A stretch of DNA of 14,981 bases from Pseudomonadota bacterium (GTDB lineage Bacteria > Pseudomonadota > Alphaproteobacteria > Rhizobiales > Kaistiaceae): contig JAEZEN010000320.1 of assembly GCA_023433185.1 (NCBI GenBank), forward strand, positions 1 to 14,981, read 5' to 3'. The position numbers and the translations under genes were made by a program. Under the pieces are notes generated by a model. The model saw only the letters and a program-made list of their open reading frames with translations, was not told the origin of the DNA and searched no databases. Shown here one piece after another: positions 7,239-13,001 of this stretch (the first letter of the stretch is position 1; each line of letters starts with the position of its first letter).

Positions 7239-7553
7239 CTATTCGGTCTGCGGCCAGTCCGCCTCCGGGCAGAACTGGCGGATGGCGTTCTGGTCGCCGC
7301 TGCCCTTGGCGTCCGCGCACTGGGCTTCGTTGGCCGCGTTGTCGGCCGACTCATCCATCACCGCGCCCGGTACGACGGTCTGCGGCCAGTCCGACTCCGG
7401 GCAGAACTGGCGGATGGCGTTCTGATCGCCGCTTCCCTTGGCCTCGGCGCACTGAGCGGCGTCGAGGGTCTGCGCGGTGGCCGGGATGGAAGTCATCGCC
7501 CCGGCGCTCATCAGGATGGCGGCAGAGGCGGCAATCGTGCGGATCAAGGTCAT
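7239..7553 (-). CDS. Small secreted two-repeat cysteine-containing protein, unknown function
   Basis: I do not recognise this family. The 104-residue product opens with MTLIR, a hydrophobic core (about 6-20) and P-A-T-A|Q, a good signal-peptidase I site after A27, so it should be periplasmic or secreted. The mature part consists almost wholly of two copies of one 27-residue unit (33-59 and 77-103), each with Cys-X15-Cys (C35/C51, C79/C95) and the core KGSGDQNAIRQFCPE-x-DWPQT. They are joined by an acidic, alanine-rich linker. A disulphide per repeat is plausible. ATG 7553 is chosen because AAGGA lies about 6 bp upstream and the signal peptide begins there; ATG 7568 is a weaker alternative. 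An EcfG-type promoter lies 37 bp upstream, suggesting induction in the general stress response. Confidence 0.75.
   Translation of the reverse strand: MTLIRTIAASAAILMSAGAMTSIPATAQTLDAAQCAEAKGSGDQNAIRQFCPESDWPQTVVPGAVMDESADNAANEAQCADAKGSGDQNAIRQFCPEADWPQTE
7245..7324 (-). repeat. Intragenic direct repeat, copy encoding C-terminal unit
   Basis: These 80 bp match 7377-7456 with about six substitutions (roughly 92% identity) at an offset of 132 bp (44 codons). They encode the second Cys-X15-Cys unit of the small secreted protein. Most substitutions are silent or conservative in that frame (for example Ser/Ala and Glu/Asp), so the coding frame appears to be under selection. Confidence 0.9.
7377..7456 (-). 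repeat. Intragenic direct repeat, copy encoding N-terminal unit
   Basis: Partner of the copy at 7245-7324. It encodes the first repeat unit after the signal peptide. High DNA identity between the copies points to a recent duplication or ongoing gene conversion. Confidence 0.9.
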
Positions 7554-7589
7554 GGCGTTTCCTTGCATGGTCGGATTCGACGAGGGCGG

Positions 7590-7614
7590 AACGCCGCGCG
7601 CGGGGACCGGTTCC
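7590..7614 (-). promoter_or_regulatory. EcfG (σT/RpoE2-type) promoter for the small secreted protein
   Basis: On the minus strand GGAAC (7614-7610) and CGTT (7593-7590) are separated by exactly 16 bp. This is a perfect match to the alphaproteobacterial general-stress sigma factor consensus GGAAC-N16/17-CGTT. A start about 7 bp downstream would give a leader of about 30 nt before ATG 7553. Confidence 0.8.
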
Positions 7615-7664
7615 CGCGACAAGGGACGGAGGGGACACCCGGTAGAAAAAAGGTCCGAACGGCG

Positions 7665-7689
7665 GGAACCATCCGGCGGCGAGCGAGTT
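7665..7689 (+). promoter_or_regulatory. EcfG-type promoter for a rightward small RNA
   Basis: GGAAC (7665-7669), a 16-bp spacer and AGTT (7686-7689) match the EcfG consensus in all but the first base of the -10 element. No open frame follows in this direction. The predicted start, near 7695-7698, coincides with the base of the hairpin at 7694-7739. Confidence 0.65.
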
Positions 7690-7695
7690 ATCGGC

Positions 7696-7788
7696 TCATC
7701 GGGAATGCCAGTTTCCCCCAGCCCGCGTTCCCGATGGGCGTGCACTAAGGCCGTCTTCCATGCTCACGCGGAAGACGGCCTTTCTTCT
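7696..7788 (+). ncRNA. Candidate general-stress small RNA, GsrN-like architecture
   Basis: The predicted RNA is about 93 nt. It begins with a long hairpin (7694-7705 paired with 7728-7739, core CATCGGGAA/TTCCCGATG) whose 22-nt loop contains UUUCCCCC and further C runs. Seven nt later comes a 13-bp terminator hairpin with a T-rich tail. It is preceded by an EcfG-type promoter. GsrN of Caulobacter is a σT-dependent sRNA conserved in Alphaproteobacteria, with a C-rich 5' loop that pairs with target leaders such as katG and a 3' intrinsic terminator. The match here is in promoter, order and loop composition; sequence homology was not tested. The C-rich loop could pair with G-rich ribosome binding sites. 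Its 3' half is antisense to the last codons of the GNAT gene. Confidence 0.6.
7747..7788 (+). terminator. Intrinsic terminator of the candidate sRNA, overlapping the GNAT gene end
   Basis: AAGGCCGTCTTCC (7747-7759) pairs perfectly over 13 bp with GGAAGACGGCCTT (7770-7782) around a 10-nt loop. On plus it runs on into TTTCTTCTT. On minus only two Ts follow, so it is a weaker terminator for the converging GNAT gene. The GNAT stop codon (7764-7766) lies in the loop. Confidence 0.75.
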
Positions 7789-8303
7789 TCCCGCGGCCGG
7801 CCGGCGCGGTTGTTCCTTTCCATGAAGACGGCGTCCCCGCCGTAGCCGCGGAGCTTCTCCGACATGCTCCGCCCGACGGGGCGGAACCCGAATCGCGACC
7901 AGAACCCGGCGGTGCCGTAGACGGACACGAGAGCGGTGGTCGGATAGGCCGCAGCGACGTCGAGGAGCCGGCGCACAGCTGCGGCGGAGGCTCCCTGGCC
8001 GCGCATCTCCGGGGCGACGACGACATCGTGGAGATAGAACTGGTCGGTATCCGCGGCGAGGCTTCCGAGAAGGGATCCGAGGGCCGGCGGCGACCCCTGG
8101 CGGATGGGATGCGCGATCGCATAGCCCGCAACGCCCGAAGGTGCCTCCAGCACCAGGCAGCCGTGCGGGAACAGCGCCAGCCGCTCTGCGAAAACGGCGC
8201 GGCCCTCGGGGAGATCGGGATGGCACCGGGCGGCGAGCGCCAGAACGGCGTCGAGGTCGGCGCCCTCCATCGGTCGCCAGACGAGGGCGGCCCGCTCGCT
8301 CAT
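7764..8303 (-). CDS. GNAT-family N-acetyltransferase
   Basis: This 179-residue cytosolic protein has the GNAT fold, transferring acetyl from acetyl-CoA to an amine of an unknown substrate. Motif A is LHDVVVAPEMRGQGASAAAV (91-110), where R-G-Q-G-A is the pyrophosphate-binding loop. The C-terminal YGTAGFWSRFGFRPV (129-143) is the usual 'A-x-x-F-[WY]-x-x-x-G-F' segment. ATG 8303 is preferred, with GGGGAG about 9-12 bp upstream on the minus strand. An ATG at 8321 lacks a ribosome binding site. The last codons are encoded inside the terminator hairpin of the opposing sRNA. The start faces the LexA-box region at 8366-8406, and because those sites are also readable as GTTC-N7-GTTC on this strand, SOS control is conceivable but unshown. 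Confidence 0.85.
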   Translation of the reverse strand: MSERAALVWRPMEGADLDAVLALAARCHPDLPEGRAVFAERLALFPHGCLVLEAPSGVAGYAIAHPIRQGSPPALGSLLGSLAADTDQFYLHDVVVAPEMRGQGASAAAVRRLLDVAAAYPTTALVSVYGTAGFWSRFGFRPVGRSMSEKLRGYGGDAVFMERNNRAGRPREEERPSSA

Positions 8304-8340
8304 CGGGCTTTCTCCCCACAATTAACCACGGTGCATTCCG

Positions 8341-8349
8341 CTATCCACA
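8341..8349 (+). promoter_or_regulatory. DnaA-box-like nonamer
   Basis: CTATCCACA differs from the DnaA box TTATCCACA only at its first base. It lies 16 bp ahead of the -35 element of the microprotein-dnaE promoter. DnaA is known to regulate replication genes in Alphaproteobacteria, but a single near-match can be chance. Confidence 0.3.
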
Positions 8350-8356
8350 GGTCTTG

Positions 8357-8385
8357 TTGACTCTCGAACGAAACGAGAACATAGT
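8357..8385 (+). promoter_or_regulatory. σ70-type promoter of the SOS microprotein gene
   Basis: TTGACT (8357-8362) and CATAGT (8380-8385) are separated by 17 bp and match the -35 and -10 consensus at 5 of 6 and 4 of 6 positions. A start near 8391-8393 gives a short leader before ATG 8413. The first LexA box fills the spacer. Confidence 0.65.
8366..8380 (+). promoter_or_regulatory. LexA (SOS) box 1
   Basis: GAAC-N7-GAAC is an exact match to the alphaproteobacterial LexA site, written GTTC-N7-GTTC on the other strand. It sits in the -35/-10 spacer, so bound LexA would block RNA polymerase. Confidence 0.85.
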
Positions 8386-8391
8386 TCCCTG

Positions 8392-8406
8392 GAACAAAGA
8401 GGGAAC
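8392..8406 (+). promoter_or_regulatory. LexA (SOS) box 2
   Basis: A second exact GAAC-N7-GAAC lies 26 bp downstream of the first. It covers the expected transcription start and the GAGGG ribosome binding site (8399-8403). Two perfect boxes in 41 bp are very unlikely to be chance and predict tight repression and strong induction by DNA damage. Confidence 0.85.
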
Positions 8407-8412
8407 ATTGCC

Positions 8413-8511
8413 ATGACCGCGTATATCAAGGATGTTGCCGCCCTGATCGCCATCGTCGCCTTCGTGGCCTCCGTCGGCGTCGCCCACGAGGCCGTTCGAC
8501 TTCTCCTGTAA
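8413..8511 (+). CDS. SOS-controlled single-pass membrane microprotein (32 aa), SidA-like in character
   Basis: The 33-codon frame ATG...TAA encodes a 32-residue peptide that starts MTAYIKD, has one hydrophobic helix (about 8-24, AALIAIVAFVASVGVA) and ends with HEAVRLLL. It is therefore a short inner-membrane protein. GAGGG at 8399-8403 lies 9 bp before the ATG, and two perfect LexA boxes control it. Nearly all codons end in G or C, like the neighbouring genes. SidA of Caulobacter crescentus is a 29-residue SOS-induced membrane peptide that delays division through FtsW/FtsN; size, topology and control agree, but I cannot test sequence homology. It precedes dnaE by 88 bp with no terminator seen, so they may share a transcript. 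It could alternatively be a leader peptide. Confidence 0.7.
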   Translation: MTAYIKDVAALIAIVAFVASVGVAHEAVRLLL

Positions 8512-8599
8512 CCCGCCCGTGCCGGCCGACGCGCCGGGGCGACGCATGGACTTCCCGCCGCCGCTCCGCGACACTCGGCGCTCTCCGGGAGACAGCGCC

Positions 8600-11500
8600 A
8601 TGAGTCGCATCGCCGACGAGGTCGGTTTCATACATCTTCGCGTGCATTCGGCCTATTCGCTGCTCGAGGGCGCGCTCCAGATCAAGAAGCTCGCGGCGCT
8701 CGCCCAGGCCGACCGGATGCCGGCGCTGGGTCTGGCCGACACGGGCAACCTGTTCGGTGCCCTCGAATTCGCGGAGAAGATGGCCGAGGCCGGGGTGCAG
8801 CCGATCATCGGCTGCCAGCTGGCGGTCGATTTCGGCGACAGCCCCGAGGCCGAGCGGCCGGGATCGGCGCGACCGAAGCGCCTCGCCGACCTCGTCGTCA
8901 TCGCCGCCAGCGAGGAGGGCTACTGGAACCTCGTCCGCCTCGTCTCGTCATCGTTCATCGATACCCCCCAGGGCGACCGGCCCCACGTCCCGGTGGCGGT
9001 GCTCGAGGCCGCCTCCGCCGGACTCATCGTCCTCACCGGTGGACCCGGCGGCCCCGTCGACCGGGCCGTCGCGGCCGGGCAGGCCGACCTTGCCGCGGCG
9101 CGGGTCGATCGTCTGGCGGCGGCCTTCCCGGATCGTCTCTATGTCGAGATCCAGCGCCACCTGACGGCGGAGGAGGAGGCGGTCGAGCCGCATCTTCTCG
9201 ACCTCGCCTATGGCCGCGGCCTGCCGATCGTCGCCACCAACGAGGTGTTCTTCCCCGCACGCGGGGACTACGAGGCGCACGACGCGCTGATCTGCATCGC
9301 CGAAGGCACGGTGATCGCCGACGACAACCGCCGGCGGCTGACCCCCGAGCATCATTTCAAGACCCGCGAGGAGATGCTGGCGCTCTTCGCCGACCTTCCC
9401 GAGGCGACCCGGAACACGGTCGAGATCGCGTTGCGCGCGGCTTTCTGGCCGCGGCTGCGGAAACCGATCCTGCCGCGCTTCGCGGGCGGCGACGCCGACG
9501 CCGAGACGGCCGAGGCTGCCGAGGCGGAACTGCTCCGCCGGATGGCGCGGGATGGCCTGGCGCGGCGCCTCGAGGCTCACGGCCTCGCGCCCGGGCAGAC
9601 CCGGGAGGACTACGAGTCGCGGCTCGATTTCGAGCTCAACGTGATCGCCCGGATGAAGTATCCCGGCTACTTCCTGATCGTCGCCGACTTCATCCAGTGG
9701 GCCAAGACGGCGGGCATACCGGTCGGTCCCGGCCGCGGCTCGGGGGCCGGCTCGGTGGTCGCCTGGGCGCTGACCATCACCGACCTCGATCCGCTCCGCT
9801 TCGGGCTGCTCTTCGAGCGCTTCCTCAATCCCGACCGCGTCTCGATGCCGGATTTCGACATCGACTTCTGCCAGAACCGGCGCGACGAGGTGATCCAATA
9901 CGTCCAGGAGAAGTACGGTGCCGACCGGGTGGCGCAGATCATCACCTTCGGCAGCCTCCAGGCGCGGGCCGTGCTCCGCGACGTCGGCCGCGTCCTCCAG
10001 ATGCCCTATGGCCAGGTCGACCGCATCGCCAAGATGATCCCGTTCAACCCGGCCGCGCCCGTGACGCTCGAGAAGGCGATCGCCGACGAGCCGCGGCTGA
10101 AGGCGATGCGCGACGAGGAACCCGTGGTGGCGCGGCTGCTCGCCATCGCCCAGAAGCTCGAGGGACTCTACCGCCATGCCTCGACCCATGCCGCCGGCAT
10201 CGTGATCGGCGACCGGCCGCTGGACCAGCTCGTCCCCCTCTACCGCGATCCGCGGTCGGGCATGAAGGTGACCCAGTTCAACATGAAATGGGTCGAGAAT
10301 GCCGGGCTCGTGAAGTTCGACTTCCTCGGGCTGAAGACGCTCACCACCCTCGACATCGCCGTCCGCCACGTCCGGCAGCGCGGCATCGATATCGACCTGT
10401 CGCGGATCCCGCTTGACGACCGCAGGGCCTACGAGATGCTGGCGCGGGGCGAGACGGTCGGGGTGTTCCAGGTGGAAAGCGCCGGGATGCGGCGTGCCCT
10501 GGTCGACATGCGCCCCGACCGCTTCGAGGACATCATTGCCCTCGTCGCGCTGTTCCGGCCGGGGCCGATGGCGAACATCCCGACCTACAATGCCCGCAAG
10601 CACGGCGACGAGGAGCCGGAATATCCCCATCCCCGGCTGGAGCCGTTCCTGAAGGAGACCTACGGGGTCATCGTCTACCAGGAACAGGTGATGCAGATCG
10701 CCCAGGAACTCGCCGGCTACTCGCTCGGCGAGGCCGACCTGCTCCGCCGCGCGATGGGCAAGAAGATCAAGGCGGAGATGGACGCCCAGCGGGGCCGCTT
10801 CGTCACCGGCGCGATGGAGCAGGGCATCGGGCGCGACCTCGCGGATTCGATCTTCGACCTCCTCGCCCGCTTCGCCGACTACGGCTTCAACAAGAGCCAC
10901 GCTGCCGCCTACGCGCTGGTCGCCTACCAGACCGCCTACATGAAAGCCAACTATCCGGTCGAGTTCATGGCGGCGTCGATGACGCTCGATACCGGCAATA
11001 CCGAGAAGATCGCCGAGTTCCGGCGCGAGGCGATCCGTCTCGGAATCGACGTGGAGCCGCCCTCGGTCAACCGCTCCGGCGTCGAGTTCGACGTCCGCGA
11101 CGGCCGCATCCTCTATTCGCTCGCGGCGATCAAGGGGGTGGGCGCCCAGGCCGTGGAGCATCTCGTTGCGGCGCGCGGCGACCGCCCGTTCAAGGATCTC
11201 GCCGATCTCGGACAGCGGATCAATCCGAAGATCATCAACAAGCGCACCCTCGAGAGCCTGATCGCCGCCGGCGCGCTCGATGAGCTGTGGCCGGACCGGG
11301 CGAGCGTGCATGCCGGCGTGGACCGGATTCTCGGCCATGCCGCGCGCCTCCAGGACAGCGCCAGCAGCGGCCAGACCGACATGTTCGGGGCGGCGCTTGC
11401 CGCCGACCCCGTGCTGCTGCCGGCCGTCGAGCCATGGCTTGCCGCCGAGCGGCTGCAGCGCGAGCACGATGCCGTCGGCTTCTACCTGTCGGCCCATCCC

Positions 11501-12058
11501 CTCGACGAGTATGCGGGCGTTCTCAAGAAGATGCGGGTGCAGACCTGGGCCGAGTTCAGCGAGTCCGTCCGGCGCGGCGCCACCGCCGGACGGCTTGCGG
11601 GCACCGTGACGGCGCGCCAGGAGCGGCGCATGCGGACGGGCAACCGGATGGCCGCGGTGCAGCTCTCGGACCCCTCGGGCACCTACGAGGGCGTGCTCTT
11701 CTCGGAGGGGCTGACGCAGTATCGCGAACTGCTCGAGCCGGGCCGGTCGGTGGTCGTCCTGGTCAGCGCCGAGGACCGCCCCGAGGGCATCAACGTGCGC
11801 ATCGAATCGGTCGAGCCGATCGAACGGCACATGGGCAGCCTCAAGCAGCTCCGGGTCTTCCTCCGCGACGAGGCGCCGCTGCCGAGCCTCGGCCGCCACC
11901 TCGTGCCGAAGGGGGAGGGGGCGGTCAGCCTCATCGTCATCCTCGAGGAAGGCCGGCGCGAGGTTGAATTGCAGCTGCCCGGGGGCTACGCCATATCCCC
12001 ACAGATCGCGAGCGCGCTCCGGGCCGTCAAGGGCGTCGAGCAGGTCGAGATGGTGTGA
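8600..12058 (+). CDS. dnaE: DNA polymerase III subunit alpha (DnaE1)
   Basis: This 1152-residue catalytic subunit of the replicative polymerase III carries out leading- and lagging-strand synthesis at the fork. It opens with the PHP domain (FIHLRVHSAYSLLEGA, 10-25). The palm-domain catalytic aspartates are D418 and D420 in PDFDIDFC and D574 in VKFDFLG, spaced as D401, D403 and D555 of E. coli. The internal β-clamp motif is QTDMF (925-929), equivalent to QADMF in E. coli. An OB fold follows (about 1000-1075), then the τ-binding tail. Length and the clamp motif mark it as DnaE1, not the shorter error-prone ImuC/DnaE2. ATG 8600 has GGGAGA about 8 bp upstream; an in-frame extension to 8519 is low-complexity and unlikely. 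It may be read from the LexA-controlled promoter upstream as well as from a promoter I cannot see. Confidence 0.96.
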   Translation: MSRIADEVGFIHLRVHSAYSLLEGALQIKKLAALAQADRMPALGLADTGNLFGALEFAEKMAEAGVQPIIGCQLAVDFGDSPEAERPGSARPKRLADLVVIAASEEGYWNLVRLVSSSFIDTPQGDRPHVPVAVLEAASAGLIVLTGGPGGPVDRAVAAGQADLAAARVDRLAAAFPDRLYVEIQRHLTAEEEAVEPHLLDLAYGRGLPIVATNEVFFPARGDYEAHDALICIAEGTVIADDNRRRLTPEHHFKTREEMLALFADLPEATRNTVEIALRAAFWPRLRKPILPRFAGGDADAETAEAAEAELLRRMARDGLARRLEAHGLAPGQTREDYESRLDFELNVIARMKYPGYFLIVADFIQWAKTAGIPVGPGRGSGAGSVVAWALTITDLDPLRFGLLFERFLNPDRVSMPDFDIDFCQNRRDEVIQYVQEKYGADRVAQIITFGSLQARAVLRDVGRVLQMPYGQVDRIAKMIPFNPAAPVTLEKAIADEPRLKAMRDEEPVVARLLAIAQKLEGLYRHASTHAAGIVIGDRPLDQLVPLYRDPRSGMKVTQFNMKWVENAGLVKFDFLGLKTLTTLDIAVRHVRQRGIDIDLSRIPLDDRRAYEMLARGETVGVFQVESAGMRRALVDMRPDRFEDIIALVALFRPGPMANIPTYNARKHGDEEPEYPHPRLEPFLKETYGVIVYQEQVMQIAQELAGYSLGEADLLRRAMGKKIKAEMDAQRGRFVTGAMEQGIGRDLADSIFDLLARFADYGFNKSHAAAYALVAYQTAYMKANYPVEFMAASMTLDTGNTEKIAEFRREAIRLGIDVEPPSVNRSGVEFDVRDGRILYSLAAIKGVGAQAVEHLVAARGDRPFKDLADLGQRINPKIINKRTLESLIAAGALDELWPDRASVHAGVDRILGHAARLQDSASSGQTDMFGAALAADPVLLPAVEPWLAAERLQREHDAVGFYLSAHPLDEYAGVLKKMRVQTWAEFSESVRRGATAGRLAGTVTARQERRMRTGNRMAAVQLSDPSGTYEGVLFSEGLTQYRELLEPGRSVVVLVSAEDRPEGINVRIESVEPIERHMGSLKQLRVFLRDEAPLPSLGRHLVPKGEGAVSLIVILEEGRREVELQLPGGYAISPQIASALRAVKGVEQVEMV

Positions 12059-12107
12059 TCCGGGGGCGTTCGCCGGATCGGAACGAGGATTGGGGGAGGC
12101 AGGGACG

Positions 12108-12995
12108 ATGGCGCTCGACTTCAAACCGCTCGACGACATCCGCTGCACGCTCGGCGAGGCGCCGACCTACGACGACCGGCGCGATGCGCTGTTCTGGGGC
12201 GATATCGTCGAGAGGGCCATCCACGCCCATTTCCTCCATGACGGGCGCACCCGGACCTGGACGTTCGAGAGCGAGGTCTGCTCCCTCGGCATCGCCGAAA
12301 GCGGGCGCCTCGTCGTGGCGCTGCGCGACGAGGTCGGCCTCTTCGATCCCGAGAGCGGCGTCTTCGAGCGGATCGCCGAGATCGAGGCGGGAATTGCCGA
12401 CACGCGCCTCAATGACGGCAAGGTCGGTCCCGACGGGGCCTTCTGGGTGGGCACCATGGACGACCGCAACGTGTCGCGGAAAGACCCGATCGGCGCACTC
12501 TACCGGGTCGATGCCGCGGGCAAGGTCGAGCGGAAGGTGGAGGAGATCGTCGTCTCGAACGGCCTCGCCTTCTCGCCCGACGGGCGGACCATGTTCCATG
12601 CCGATTCCCGCGGCCCCTGGATCGACCGCTGGGACTTCGATCCGGCGACGGGCGCAATCTCGGGCCGGCGACGGATCGCGGTGCTCGACGAGGAGACCGG
12701 CCGGCCCGACGGCGGCGCCACGGATGCCACCGGTGCCTACTGGAGCGCGGGGGTGTCGGCGGCGCGGCTCAACCGGTTCTCACCCGACGGCGAACTGCTC
12801 GACTCCTATCCTGTCCCGGTCGCGGCGCCGACCATGCCGTGCTTCGGCGGCCCCGGCCTGACCCGGCTGTTCGTGACCAGCCTTCGGGTCGGCCGCGCCC
12901 CCGAACTGCTCGAGCGCTACCCGCTGACCGGCTTCACCATCGTTGCAGATGCGCCCGTCGCCGGCGCCCCGGTGTCGCGCTTCCGCGACATCTGA
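12108..12995 (+). CDS. SMP-30/gluconolactonase-family sugar lactonase
   Basis: This 295-residue six-bladed β-propeller of the SMP-30/Gluconolactonase/LRE family is a metal-dependent enzyme that opens sugar-acid lactones. Metal ligands match human SMP30 (E18, N154, D204): E17 in LGEAPTYDD, N151 in VSNGLAFSPDG and D201 in GRPDGGATD. N102 in RLNDGKVGPDG corresponds to the substrate-side Asn. No signal peptide is seen, so it is cytosolic. GGAGG (12095-12099) is 8 bp before ATG 12108. It follows dnaE by 49 bp, where there is only a weak 7-bp hairpin (12057-12079) without a T-run. It could share the dnaE transcript or have its own promoter. The exact sugar (arabinono-, xylono-, glucono- or galactono-lactone) is not readable. 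Its stop is 6 bp from the converging phaC stop. Confidence 0.9.
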   Translation: MALDFKPLDDIRCTLGEAPTYDDRRDALFWGDIVERAIHAHFLHDGRTRTWTFESEVCSLGIAESGRLVVALRDEVGLFDPESGVFERIAEIEAGIADTRLNDGKVGPDGAFWVGTMDDRNVSRKDPIGALYRVDAAGKVERKVEEIVVSNGLAFSPDGRTMFHADSRGPWIDRWDFDPATGAISGRRRIAVLDEETGRPDGGATDATGAYWSAGVSAARLNRFSPDGELLDSYPVPVAAPTMPCFGGPGLTRLFVTSLRVGRAPELLERYPLTGFTIVADAPVAGAPVSRFRDI

Positions 12996-13001
12996 GGACC
13001 G

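Noticed and set aside
7083..7748. Plus-strand frame of 221 codons across the small secreted protein
   Set aside because: It crosses the terminator and both EcfG promoters. The minus frame explains the repeats better: signal peptide, ribosome binding site and mostly conservative substitutions.
8391..8412. GGAAC at 8391 as an EcfG -35 element
   Set aside because: No CGTT or NGTT lies 16-17 bp downstream; the GGAAC is explained as part of LexA box 2.
8600..12058. Error-prone DnaE2/ImuC as the identity of the SOS-linked polymerase
   Set aside because: The length of 1152 aa, the QTDMF clamp motif at 925-929 and the presence of OB and C-terminal regions indicate DnaE1; no imuA or imuB gene is adjacent.
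12057..12079. Hairpin after dnaE as an intrinsic terminator
   Set aside because: The 7-bp stem GATCCGG/CCGGATC is followed by GAACGAGGA with no T-run, so termination is not supported.
8948..12148. Open frame of 1066 codons on minus, antisense to dnaE
   Set aside because: It lies almost wholly opposite dnaE, is rich in Arg/His/Glu/Gly with no recognisable domain, and is a typical shadow of a high-GC gene with few stop codons.
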